In this document: positions 1 through 11,075 of the stretch, piece after piece | Layout of the letters: each line of letters starts with the position of its first letter | Numbering within the stretch: position 1 is the stretch's first letter | Assembly: GCA_002914805.1 (NCBI GenBank) | Contig: JXTB01000865.1 | Location: 21,013-85,012 of the forward strand | DNA length: 64,000 bases | From: Parasponia andersonii | Taxonomy: Eukaryota; Streptophyta; Magnoliopsida; Rosales; Cannabaceae | Direction: 5' to 3' | Made by a program: the position numbers and the translations under genes | The notes under the pieces: generated by a model | Databases searched by the model: none | The model's input: only the letters and a program-made list of their open reading frames with translations | What the model was told of the DNA's origin: nothing

Positions 1-300
1 ACAAGAAAATCATCCAAAATATATCCAAATAACGCTGCCTTAATTAATTTTCTATAACTAAGGCGGCCAAAGAGAAGGAACACTACTCAGGAACTGCTCT
101 GTTAATTACAGTGGTTACTTCATATCGAGGAATGGAGCTAATAATTTGTCTAGTAAGGCTAAAAGTACTACATTTTCGTCTATTTATATGACTTCTTATT
201 TTTTCTAATTTTGAGTAGAGCATATAATCTAAGGTAAAAAATTATAAATAAGTGTAAATTTTTTTAGCTTCTTAAAAGGAAGTAAAAAATTGAATGGGAG
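1..300. other. Left flank, no gene seen
   Basis: AT-rich sequence outside the Retand-type element that begins at 301. I see no coding signal, RNA gene or repeat here. The last bases before the element (GGGAG) do not match the bases after its far end, so no clean target-site duplication is preserved. Confidence 0.6.
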
Positions 301-952
301 TATTGACGGAGGTTTTGTTAACAATGAATTTAGGAAATTGCAAGATGTGGCTTGTTTGTGAAAATAGTTAATCAATCAAAGCAAATAAAGAGATAAGAAT
401 TTTATATTGGTTCAGCCCCAAAAAAGATGAGTCTATATCTATTATTTTTCACTATTTTCTAGAGAATTACAAGAGTTTTATTAAATCTCAAAATTGGAAT
501 TCGAAGAGCTAACAATACCGTATGTCGTCTAGAAAAGTAGTTCAAAAAAGTTCCTAAGTCCCCAAAAGATCAAAAAAGATCCCCCACTGTAATATTGAAC
601 TCCCCTTATAAAGGTGAGGGTAGCTCAATGTTTCCCAATTATGAAAACGGGTAAGTGTATAATCAGAAAATACAATTTGAGTAACAATATAACTGGGTAA
701 TAACTTAAATGAGACGATTGGTCGATCTTGAAAGAGAAACTTTTGTTTCCCTTTCTTTGTAGATTACCCACTTGACGAAGCTTAGTCTAGTTTATTTTTT
801 CATTATGGTCGCACTTTATTCAGAAAGAAGTCGCATTCGACTTACTCGAAAGAGGTCGTACTTAACTTACTCGTATGACCTGACATGTCCTCTTAGTCGC
901 TAACTTTTCCTTTTTGGTATTGACCAACATCTAGTTTTTAGACCGCATAACA
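301..952 (-). repeat. 3' LTR of the Retand-like element
   Basis: About 652 bp, matching 11076-11749 from the TTGACGGAGGTTTTG stretch to the CTAGTTTTTAGAC end. Read on the minus strand it starts TGTTATGCGG. It lacks a ~22-bp segment present in the other LTR near position 11593. Confidence 0.88.
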
Positions 953-968
953 ATTGCTCCCCCAGCTC
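953..968 (-). other. Polypurine tract next to the 3' LTR
   Basis: On the minus strand the bases just before the LTR read GAGCTGGGGGAGCAAT. This purine-rich block is where plus-strand DNA synthesis would be primed, and it sits immediately inside the LTR as expected. Confidence 0.7.
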
Positions 969-1350
969 CATTAGTTCTTTAGGACAAAATGGAGCTTCCT
1001 TCTCTGATAAGTGCGAGCTTAAAAAATGCGACGTCATGACCTAAGTTTGAGATTTTCGAAGAGTCACCAGCTCTCAAATCTCACCTTTTCAGAATCACGT
1101 GTACCTTTTCCTGACAGACGAAACCAGATGTCACCTTTTTTCAAAAGAATAGTGAAACTCGAGGAGACTTTCCCGTTTTCGTGCAGTCATGATGACAGCG
1201 ACATCGCCAACTGTTTTCTTAAATCGAGACGTTTCGGATTTCGAAAAGAGACGAACTTAATTTTCAAAAAATTTAACCCCCGTGTGATCTTCAATATTTA
1301 GATCTGAAAATTAAATACCTTGATCTACGAGTGTGATTTGACGACACCTG

Positions 1351-1998
1351 AGATATATATATCGAAAATCAATCCGCCTCTTCTTCATCACTCAAACCTT
1401 ATCGCCTCCTGTTTCTCTCTCTCCTGAAACCCAAAGCGTTCACAGAGTAATCCTTCTGGCGTCGTTCTATTTTTCAGCTCACATAGCTTTAGCATCTTCT
1501 CCGACGAAGTTATCACTACAATCCTTCAAACGTCATCTTGGTTGCTCCGTCTTCGAAGAAAGGTTAGTATACATCCTCTCTCTTGTTCTTCGATTTTTTC
1601 GGAACTCTTATTTACAGATCTTATTTCTAGAAATAGGGACAATTTGTAGAACCTAAATGTTCTGATCATAAAACCATCCCATATTCGGATGGACTGTAAA
1701 ATGGAAAATTTTCAGAATTCTTCCATTAATTTATAGAATAGACTCTCTTTAGATGATTGACAGAGATGAACTCATAGAAGAATTTTAGGATATGAAACCT
1801 TATTTTTTGAAAACCATAGTCAGTCGAGTGATAAATTATTGAATAACTGCTTGAACAATTTTTATGAATCCGTAGATTAGAAAAAATTCGATAAGCAGCT
1901 TGTTGATGCAATCCTAGGATAAGACCCCAAAACTGCTCATACATAGCTAAGAGTCCTGATGCTCGCATAGAACTAAATCCATCCATATTTCTTTTCAG
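1351..1998 (+). promoter_or_regulatory. Putative promoter, leader and first intron of the antisense ORF
   Basis: A TATA-like run (GATATATATATC, about 1351-1365) is followed by CT-rich, leader-like sequence. A donor-like AAAG/GTTAGT falls at about 1562. A polypyrimidine-rich acceptor (TTTCTTTTCAG) ends at 1998, directly before an ATG. I infer a noncoding first exon and an intron of about 435 bp. No transcript evidence is available to me. Confidence 0.45.
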
Positions 1999-4100
1999 AT
2001 GTCTAGTAGTGAGGATTTTAGGAAAGAGAATCCATTCTCAGGAGAATCTTCCAATACCAGCGTTAGCTCTATAAACTTCGAAGACTACCTTGAGCCAGAA
2101 CCTGAAGTGGAAATAACTGGGGTCAGGTAAAATAGTCCTTGCATAGGCGACCTTCCCCAAGACCAATGGCCTCAGCATATCAGAGATGCCCCTATGTTCA
2201 CAACGGGTTATCAATATGTAGAGGGAGATTAGTCATGTACCAATGTAAAGACGAGCTGTTCAACAAACAAGCTCAGAAAAATCATTTGTAACTATAAAAT
2301 CGACGTCCCTCTACGCCTTCCCACAGAGTTCAACCGACTACACACACCTACTCGCAGAATTGCCTCATTCTCAGAAGTAATTATTAGATGCGGTGTCCAC
2401 CTCCCACTTCATCCACACATAAAATCAATCGTCGATTATTATGGAGTCATCCATTTTCAACTAACCCCAAATACATATAGATATACGGTAGGTCTGTACA
2501 TACTATACCATAAATTAGGTTTAGAAGCCCCCACTCCTGAAAAATTTGCTTGGTTCTACCAAGTGAAATCAAACCCATCAGATTTCGGCTTCTTCTATAT
2601 GAGCAAGTGGTTGAACCAAGCCATAAAAACTATCTACGGGGTCCGCAACAATATGGGAAAATGGAAAAATCCATTTTTCCACTTTGACTATGCGGATAAC
2701 TGCTTCTTTCAGAACCCTGGTAGGTAACTTTCAACTTATTGCCTTCTCTACATAAATATATTATTCTGATTGTACTCGTATGTCATTATAGATAACAGGG
2801 AACGACCAGGACTCTCCAAAGAGTAGCTCGCAAGGGTATATAAAATAAACAACCTTCCGATCGAAGAATTTGATTGGAAGAGGCTTGGGACAACCAAGAA
2901 CTTAGTTGCTTACGGACTGCTTCCAAGGGGAGCCACCTNTAAAAAGCTGAGAAAACAGAAGGAAAAGGGTGCCTCATCTCTAAACCCAGGAAACGAAAAG
3001 CACCTGCCACACCTACAGTCTCGGAAACATCCTCTTCAGAAGCTGCATTGCCACCAATCCCTCATCAGCAAGAAGGTAGTTATTTTTCTTTTTCCTCTCA
3101 TCGCATTATGTCACCTCGCATGCGGACTCGCATATTTGTATAGAAATAGTTATTGGCAGTAGACTACGAGCACCGTCTTCCACTCTAGGGTCAATGGCAA
3201 AGTCTAAGATGCCAGAGAGCACACCTCCTTCGATGACAAAAGGGAAAGAGAAGGTCAACACTTCAAAGAAACGAAAAGTCGCCTTCGAGGATATCCCAAC
3301 AAGATCGCCTCCTCCTCAGCCTCAAACTGTGAGCCAACTTGATCCATCCAAGGAGACGGCCACTTCTTCTGACGGACTGAACCAAGTCGATAAAGACGAG
3401 GAGCTTTTCGCACTCCTTCACCAACTACCGGAGAAGGCTGGTATAAGCGCATCCTTCATCGATCACTTCACTTCTGAAGATGGCTGGGCGAGGATGAAGC
3501 GAGGATCAGCCAAGGTTGCCTTCAATTTTGCGATGAGGATGTTGGCAAATGTAAGCATCTTCTATTTTCTCTCTTCAACGCACTTTTTCTGGTATTGATG
3601 TGTTATATTTTTAGACTACTGCAGCTGTTGTCTTGATGCATGACCTGGTCCTCGAATGTATTGAAAAGGCTGAAAAAGTTGAAGAAATAATCCAAACATT
3701 CGAGGACTCGGAGAAGCCTCGCGAGAAAGAGAAAAAATCCTTCGCACTGGAGAATCAGCAACTGTGCGAGGATCTGGCCAAGAAAAAGCTCGAAAAGGAG
3801 AAACTCGAGGAGAAAATTAAAGAACTTGACAAGACAATCTCCGAGCATCCAGATATCCTAGAGAAGGCAACGATAGAAGCGGCTCACAAGGCTATAGAAG
3901 AGTTCAAGGTTACCGAAGGCAAGGAGCTCGAAGAAAAAGCTAGTGACATCGCTTTGTCGACCATAATATATAATATCTTCTACGAACATCCAGATTTCGA
4001 CTTTTCCATCCTTTGTGAAGATGTAATCGAGCTCGTCCAAAGTTGGAAGAAAGCCGAAGTTGCTAAAACTGGAGATGGTGGAGCGAGCACTTCTGCATAG
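1999..4100 (+). pseudogene. Retand-type antisense extra ORF, multi-exon, degraded
   Basis: A plus-strand ORF antisense to gag-pol, between integrase and the 3' LTR. Likely exons are 1999-2723, 2799-3075, 3189-3550 and 3615-4100, each bounded by GT...AG signals (for example AAT/GTAAGC at 3550 and TTTTTAG at 3614). The second part of exon 1999-2723 has features of the plant 'putative gypsy-type transposon' family (Pfam Transposase_28 style): an LPLHP motif, a DYYG motif and QLTPN, then a conserved aromatic-rich block. The last exon encodes a highly charged Lys/Glu coiled coil ending GGASTSA. The copy is broken: in-frame stops at 2128 (TAA) and 2230 (TAG), another in exon 3, a frameshift near 2979 and an N at 2939. 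Its biochemical function is unknown. Confidence 0.72.
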
Positions 4101-5039
4101 CTTTTATTTATTTATTTTTTTTAAGTTTCAAAACAATGCGGGCTTCGTCCCTTAATTTTTTATAATACTTTGCTTGCATATAGGTGCGAGCCTTTATCAA
4201 TGAATGCTCTCTTTATTAGACATTTATTCGTACAAAACAATTTAAAATATTATACTGTAATATAAAGATACATAATTTAACCAAGTAGTTAATCACTAGG
4301 TGACTGATCCGTACGCTATTGTGATTCAAATCCAACACACTTAAAATGGTTTTAAGTGTCAGGATAGGTTAGGTTGCTTGAGAAAACATCAGGTATGAGT
4401 GATGCGAACTCAATACTGTTTCAAAAGTTCCATGGAAAATGTAATATAGCAATATATTACATCGAATAATGAACGTTTTGCTTAGTTACTTTATTGTTCG
4501 AGAAGGGAAATTGCATGATACGATATGCTATAGTATGAAGCGAGGAGAAAATTCTAAGATTTTAAGAAATTTTAGAAATTCGGCGATCTAATATTCCAAC
4601 TCTTCTAAACAGATGTTTGCATAGTCCCTTCGGAAGCAAGTAGGAGATAACATTCTAATCCCACTGTCTCCCGAGTTTTATGGTGTTCAAAGACTGCCAT
4701 AAAACTATAAAAGATGAACCAAATTGAATAATCGAAGAGAAGACATCCTTATTGATCAATGCAACGAATGACGAATAACGAATGACGAACAATGAATGAC
4801 GAATATAAATAGATATCTTTATTGACAAACGACGAATGACGAATACAAGATGTCCCACGAATAACAAATACAAGATGCCCCCCAGGTCGTTGAAAATACA
4901 TGAAGATATACATGAAGATTTACTGATAATAGCGACGAAGTTGTTCTGTATTCCAGGCATGCTCGATCTTTTATCCACCAGTGCAAGCTAACTTATATGT
5001 CCCAGGTCGAATGACGGCATCAATAACATACGGTACTTC
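4101..5039. other. Noncoding spacer between antisense ORF and integrase
   Basis: Contains the 3' end of the antisense ORF and the C-terminal tail of integrase, which runs on past a stop near 5038. The repeat cluster at 4745-4880 is annotated separately. No other coding signal is seen. Confidence 0.5.
4745..4880. repeat. Short tandem repeat cluster rich in AATGACGAA
   Basis: Overlapping copies of AATGACGAA, AACGAATGACGAA and ACGAATACAAGATG recur about ten times in ~135 bp. Two longer units (ATCNTTATTGANCAA followed by the repeats) are also visible. Retand elements in Silene are known to carry an amplified tandem repeat in the noncoding part, so this may be the equivalent feature; that link is inference. 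Confidence 0.65.
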
Positions 5040-6010
5040 CTAAGAAGGTCCAAATACACCAGCACCGTGTTTTTTATTATTAGGTAGAATTTGCCGAAGA
5101 ACAAGGTCACCAACTTCAAATCCCCTTCTTCTGACTTTAGAGTTATAATATCGAGTAGTATGTTGTTGATATGATGCGATTCGAAGCTGAACCTGCTCGT
5201 GCCTTTCTTCCAAAAGATCGAGCTCAATCCTCATTAGTGCTTTGTTATGATCTTGCTCATAGGTTGATCGTCGTAGAGAGCTCGTACCAATTTCAACCGA
5301 AACCATTGCTTCGTATTCGTAAGCTAAAGAGAATGGACTCTTTCCAGTAGTGGTTCGTTGAGTGGTGCGATAAACCCATAAAACTTCAGAGAGTACTTCT
5401 AGCCAAGCTCCTTTATGCTCTTCCAGCTTCATCTTTATATTCTGTTTAAGTATTTTGTTTATAGCTTCGACCTGTCTATTGGCTAATGGATGAACAACAG
5501 CGGAGAAATTCTTCTTGATGCCTAAGTTGTTGCAGAAGTTATGGAACTCATCGTAGTCAAATTGTTTCCCATTATCAGAAATTATGGTATGTGGTATACC
5601 ATAACGGCAGATTATAGATTTATAAACAAAATCTATCATCTTCTTTGTAGAAATGGTACTCAAGGCTTCAGCTTCTGTCCACTTGGTGAAATAGTTAATT
5701 GCGACCACTACATACTTCAATCCACCTCGTGCCAATAGAAGCATTCTGATAATATCAATTCCCCATACTGCAAATGGCCATGGACTGGTCATTGGAGTGA
5801 GAGGAACATGTGGCATTCTAGGAACAGTTGCAAATCGTTGACATTTGTCACACCTCCTAGCAAATTCCATTGTATCCTTCTTTATAGTTGGCCAAAAATA
5901 CCCTTATCTGAGAACCTTGTTCGCAAGTGCCTGCCCCCTGGAATGGTTTCCACATATTCCTTCGTGAATTTCCCTCATAATGTAGTGTGTTTTTTCTTCG
6001 TCGACACATA
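5040..6010 (-). pseudogene. Integrase of the Retand-like element, degraded
   Basis: The longest open part (5870-5040) holds the catalytic core with the DDE residues at D39, D99 and E135 of that fragment. The spacing between the second Asp and the Glu is the expected 35 residues. Upstream, the HHCC zinc-binding part can be read in pieces: IHEG and GNHSRG carry the two His, and CDKC the two Cys. A stop lies at about 5909 and a frameshift near 5970. The C-terminal GPY-like region (VFGPS) is followed by a stop where related proteins have Trp, then by readable tail sequence. The enzyme would insert element cDNA into chromosomes; this copy cannot make a full protein. Confidence 0.85.
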
Positions 6011-6299
6011 ATAATAACGGTGAACTAAACTTCTTCGATAAAGCTTCTCGTCATAGATAACATAGCGAGCTGCCTTCATTCGAAGTCACTTTGCATCGTC
6101 TTTATTTTTGGGGAGATCGCCATTTTGTATATACTTCATTATAGGATCCATCCATGATAATTTCTTATCAATCGGCATGGCTATTTGGGGCTCTACTTTG
6201 ATACTTGGTTTTGCAAGTAATTCGACAGGGACCACGTTTAGTAATTCGGCATCTTTTGTTGAGGCGGGTTTAGCTAGAGTATCTGCCTGAGTATTCTTA

Positions 6300-7127
6300 A
6301 TGCGAGGAAGAAGTTGAATGTTATAGGCAGTGAATGTCGAGAATAGTCTTTGTACCTCCCCGTAAATAAGCCATCATTCTTTCTCTCCTTGCTTGATAAT
6401 CGTCGATCACTTGACAAATGAGCAGCTGGGAATCATTGTATACCTTATTCATTTCGACCTTCATTTATTGTGCGAGGTTTAGCTCAACTATCAGTGCTTC
6501 ATATTCTACCTTATTGTTCGACGCTGGAAATTTAAAGTGAAGTGCACAATGAATATTGTGCCCTTCAGGACTAATTAGTACTAAGCCCACGCCGGCTCCA
6601 CTTTCGTTTGACGATTCATCGATGTAAAGTTTCCACAATCTTGATAAATCTGTAGCAGGTTTTTTGATCAATTCTGTGGGAAGATTGACATCATATGTGA
6701 ATTCTGCAATGAAATATGCGAGAGCTTACCCTTTAATCGCAGTGTGGGGTTGAAAATTGATGTCAAACTGACTCAATTCAATTGCCCACTTAAGTAGTCA
6801 TTCTGAAGCTTCGGGTCTGCCTTATTGTTCGACGCTGGAAATTTAAAGTGAAGTGCACAATGAATATTATGCCCTTCAGGACTAATTAGTACTAAGCCCG
6901 CGCTGGCTCCACTTTCGTTTGACGATTCATCGATGTAAAGTTTCCACAACCTTGATAAATCTGTAGCAGGTTTTTTGATCAATTCTGTGGGAAGATTGAC
7001 ATCATATGTGAACTTTGCAATGAAATATACGAGAGCTTACCCTTTAATCGCAGTGTGGGGTTGAAAATTGATGTCAAACTAACTCAATTCAACTGCCCAC
7101 TTAAGTAGTCATCCTGAAGCTTCGGGT
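6300..7127 (-). pseudogene. Second (archaeal-type) RNase H of the Tat element, internally duplicated
   Basis: The minus strand encodes LYIDESSNESGAGVGLVLIS and NNKVEYEALI, then a VYNDSQLLICQV segment. This is the RVT_3-type RNase H that Tat-clade elements carry between RT-RH and integrase, and the catalytic D, E and D positions can be recognised (YIDES, VEYEA, YNDSQ). The first half exists twice because of a 311-bp tandem duplication (6509-6819 and 6820-7127). Since 311 is not a multiple of three, the duplication also shifts the frame. Further stops follow near 6465 and 6300. Confidence 0.82.
6509..7127. repeat. 311-bp direct tandem duplication inside the second RNase H
   Basis: The first unit runs from CCTTATTGTTCGACGCTGG at 6509 to 6819. 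The second unit starts with the same bases at 6820 and ends at GAAGCTTCGGGT (7127). The copies differ at only about ten positions (for example GCCGGC versus GCTGGC). The duplication is therefore fairly recent and postdates insertion, or was inherited from a defective parent. Confidence 0.93.
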
Positions 7128-8519
7128 TTTTACAGAACCTGCTTTAATGGAAAATTCATAAAAACTTTAATAGAGTGCGCATGAAAATAAGGTCGAAGCT
7201 TCCTGGATGCGACGATGAGTGCTAATGCCAACTTCTCCATCTCTGGATATCTTGTTTCGGCATCGAGCAATCTTTTACTTATGTAATATACCAGTCGCTG
7301 TATCTCGAATTAACGCAGCACTTATCGCATATTTGGAAACAGTGAGGTATAAATATAATTCTTCCCCTGGATTTGGCTTCGACAAGAGTGGAGGAAAACC
7401 TAAGTGCGCTTTTAATTCTTGAAACGCCTGCTAGCATTCTTCCGTCTACTTGAACCTCTTCGAACCCTTCTGTATTTCAAAGAGTGGTTGGCACTTATCC
7501 GTTAAACTGGATACAAATCAACTCAATGCAGCCACTCTTCCTGCCAGGCTCTGCACATCATTGGGTTTGCGGGGGGATTGCATATCAATTAGTGCTTGTA
7601 TCTTCTGAGGATTAGCCTCGATTCCTCGTTGGTTAACCATGAACCCCAGGAACTTTCCAGATCCTACCCTGAATGCGCACTTCTGGGGGTTTAGCCTCAT
7701 CTGATATTTTTAAAGAATTTTGAACATTTCATCGAGATGCTTTACGTGATCTTCAGCTTTCTTCGATTTTACAAGCATATCATCGACATACACTTCCATT
7801 GTCTTACCGATTTGTCTTGCAAACATTATATTGACAAGACGCTGGTAAGTTACTCCTGCGTTGATGAGTCCGAAGTGCATCTTCTTATAACAGTACAATC
7901 CTCGGTCAGTTATGAACGAAGTATCCTCTTCATCTAGCTCATACATGGGGATTTGGTTATATCCAGAATATGCGTCCATGAAACTTAAGAGTTCATGCCC
8001 CGACATCACATCTATAATTTGGTCGATTCTTGGAAGGGAAAAACTATTTTTCGGGCATGCTTTATTGAGGTTGGTGAAATCAATTCAAGTTCTCCACTTC
8101 TCGTTGGGTTTCTTTACTAAAACTGGGTTTGCAAGCCAGTTTGGATAGAAAGATTCCCTAATGAATCTAATTTCGAGCAGCTTCTCTACCGCTTCTTTCA
8201 ATGTGACGTAGCGTTCTGGATTCATAGCTCTTCTTTTTTGCCGCACAGGCTTCTTCATTGTATCTATATTGAGGCGATGACACATAATATTCGGATCAAT
8301 CCCCAACATGTCTGAATGTTGCCATGCGAAGATATCTAAGTTTGATTTCAGAAAAGCAATCAATGAAGCTCGCATGGGTTCTTGAAGTTTTGCTCCGATT
8401 TTTAGAACCTTCGAAGACCTATCAATCGGCAAATTTTCCAAATCCTCTATAGGTCCAATCTTGACCTCTTTATCGACTTCTCGAGGGTTGAGGTCTTCGA
8501 TTGACGTTCTGGCTGACAC
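7128..8519 (-). pseudogene. Reverse transcriptase with its own RNase H, degraded
   Basis: The N-terminal part (8519-8085) has the usual FAWQHSDMLGID and LANPVLVKKPN blocks. The palm (8009-7710) has FMDAYSGYNQI and the catalytic EVYVDDMLVKS box. The connection starts with MRLNPQKCAFRV and FLGF (7700-7518). Downstream, pieces such as VYYISKRLLDAETRYP and ALIVASRKLRPYF belong to the RT-linked RNase H. Stops separate the blocks near 8085 and 7705, and the 7128-7518 part is heavily broken. It would convert element RNA to DNA in the cytoplasmic particle; this copy is inactive as written. Confidence 0.88.
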
Positions 8520-8555
8520 TTCACTTGACGCTTCTCCAGATGCTTCTCCTTGTAG

Positions 8556-9077
8556 CTAGACCATCATTGTGCGAGGTGTTATATCTTTTGTTGCGAGCTT
8601 TATTGAATTATTATAACAAGTTCTCACGTCATATTGGTTGCCTCGTACTTCGCCTATTCCATGTTGAGTTGGGAACTTCATAGCGATGTGGTAGATTGAG
8701 GTAACTGCTCGAAGTTCTCTCAGTATTGGTCTTCCTAGTACAGCATTAAATACAGAGGGACAATCTACAACTAAGAATTGGGTCATTACCGTTGAAACCC
8801 TAGGATAAGTTCCCACATTGACCATTAACTCAATCATACCCCTAGGTATTATGTTGTTACTAATAAATCCGTAAAGTGGAGTGACGGCGGGCTTTAGGTC
8901 GCTTTCACTCAACCCTATCTTCTTGAAGGCGTCATAGTACAAGATGTCGACAACGCTTCTATTATCGACCAATACTCGCCATAGCTGCGTGCTTCCATAG
9001 TTGATCTTTATGACCAACGCATCATTGTGCGGGTAATGGACTTCCCTGGCATCCTGCTCCATGAAGGTAATATCCAT
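8556..9077 (-). pseudogene. Aspartic protease domain region, active site changed
   Basis: A 173-residue open stretch with the retropepsin-like block WRVLVDNRSVVDILYYDAF, then PLYGF and VFNAVLGRPIL. The expected D-[ST]-G-type active site reads D-N-R here, so catalysis is unlikely. It lies directly downstream of gag in the element's reading direction, as expected for the maturation protease of a gypsy polyprotein. A stop separates it from RT. Confidence 0.8.
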
Positions 9078-9107
9078 ATCCGGTACCCGTTGAAGCTTTC
9101 GTGGTCG

Positions 9108-11014
9108 CTACTCGAGATACATGACATTAGTTAATGGTTGCTGTCGTGTTTCTTGTGCGTACCTATCCTGTGCTCTCTTGGAATCTCCACCAACATGCAG
9201 TCTTTCGAAAATAGTTCGCACCTCGTGTTGAATTTCTGGAGGTCGCTGTCGATTTTCTTCTCGCCTTTCATTGTTCTGTTTAGTATACTGCTGCAGCCAC
9301 CCTTTTTTAATTAATCTTTCGATTTCATCTTTCAGGGCAATGCAGTTATTGGTATCGTGTCCAATGTCATTGTGATACCGGCAGAACTTGTTGGGGTCAC
9401 ACCTCGCTCTATCTCTTTTCATCAGTTCCGGTTGACGATACCGCTCCTGTTGGTTTATGACCGCATAGATATAATCTATGGGTGTGTTCAGTTCAATATA
9501 ATTGTTGAATCTCATGGAAGCTCTTGGAATCTCCTGTTTTTTCTGTTTGGGATGCTTCTCAGTCGATTGTTCATTATTCTTTTTGTTCGACTTCTTGTCA
9601 TTATTATTGTTGTATGTGGTCGCAACTTTAGTAGCTTCCTTTCCTCCTCCCTTTGTCGTCTTATGAAGATTCTACCCTTAGATGTCGACCAACTCTTCGA
9701 TAGAAGTCTTCAAGGGTTCTGCATTTCGCTCTAGTAACTTTTCCTAGAGTTTAGTCTCTGGTCATACCCTAGCCATCATTAGAGTTAAAACTCCTCCTTC
9801 AGGTGGGTAGTTGACCTTTGCCAACTCTGAGGTAAAATAATTTAGGTAAGATCGTAGAGTTTCTTCTGAGCCTTGTCGAATAGCAGACAGACTGATCAGT
9901 GGAACCGTAAAATTTTTTGCAGCCTGGAATTGCCTCAAGAATGCAGTCTGAAGCTGTTGCCAAGACGAGATTGAACCAGACTTGAGTCCTCAGAATCGCT
10001 TCTTCGCTGCTCCTGTGAGAGTTACAGCAAAACATCTACAACGTGCGAGATCATCGACATGATGAAGTTCCATCAGGTTACTGAAGTGATCCATATGGTC
10101 CTGCGGATCAGTTTTTCCATCAAAAGTGTTCATAGTAGGAAGTTTAAATCTAGCAGGTAAGGCGGCAGCTCGAACTTCCTCGCTAAATGGTGATTGAAAA
10201 TACCCATCAGCGAGCTCATTGTCCCAGCCAGCAAATACTTCTAATGTGATCCTCAAATTATGAACATCGACATTCAAAGGGAGAACATTTTCTCTTACTG
10301 GTGGTAGGAGTGGCCTCTAGTCGTTATCACGATATCAGGCGGGTTGGTTAAGTAGGGTCTGTTGTGACCTTTTTATGGATTCCAATGAAATAGTGCGACA
10401 AGATCGACTTTGGTCGTTATGATGCGATATGGATCGCACCTGACTACGTCGCTGCTCTAGATATTATCTCAGGTCTGTAGGATTCTGTCGAGATTTCCTA
10501 CTAATCTTTTCAAAGACACTCCTCGATTGACATTTTTACTTGTTGTCTAGACAATCACGATTGATGGTCGCTCTCTGAGAAGGTTGTCCACGATCACGAT
10601 CAGTGCTCGAACTTTCAGTACCAAATTCCAGAGGCAAGTCTACAACCTTGCCTTTTTCCTTAGAGATGCGATCTCCATGATGCTTCTACCGGGCTTTATG
10701 CTAGTCGCAATTCCCTGTCTCCAGGATCTGAATTCCTCTCTCAGGTTGTTGAGCAGGACATTCTCTGGGACTTTCGTGCTGTGGTGGAGTCACCATCTGT
10801 CCCTCAGTAAGTCATCGTAGAGAGTCATTAATCTGACTGGTATTTGCTGATAGTTTACCAGTGCCTCCTCCATGTGATCCTATCTTTGGACAATATTTTC
10901 TGGTGCAGTCACGGTAGATTGATCCTAAGCAGGATCTACTTGTGTAGCAGCAGTGCTTTGAGGATAATTTTAGCTGGTTTCTGTGTTTCTGGTAGTGTTT
11001 CTAGTATTTGCCAT
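9108..11014 (-). pseudogene. gag of the Retand-like element, degraded
   Basis: The likely start is the ATG at 11014 on the minus strand (MANTRNTTRNTET, then a stop). This is about 60 bp inside the 5' LTR, a normal leader length for the group. The core capsid-like segment (10277-9990) has LPTMNTFDGKTDPQDHMDHF and continues past a stop with SWQQLQTAFLRQFQAAK. The C-terminal part (9515-9108) has the zinc-knuckle-like segment CDPNKFCRYHNDIGHDTNNC, then a basic tail. Gag would form the virus-like particle. Several stops and at least one frame change make this a pseudogene. Confidence 0.85.
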
Positions 11015-11056
11015 TATTGAAAGAAGCGGAATTGACAATCTTTTCTGCTGGAATGG

Positions 11057-11075
11057 CCCTCCTTCTAGCGCCAAT
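11057..11075 (-). other. Primer binding site region
   Basis: Immediately inside the 5' LTR the minus strand reads ATTGGCGCTAGAAGGAGGG. GGCGC-starting primer sites directly after the LTR are normal in gypsy elements. I do not assign the tRNA. Confidence 0.6.

Noticed and set aside
1726..1986. Minus-strand ORF in the antisense-ORF intron
   Set aside because: No recognisable domain, and it falls in the inferred intron; its composition is not coding-like.
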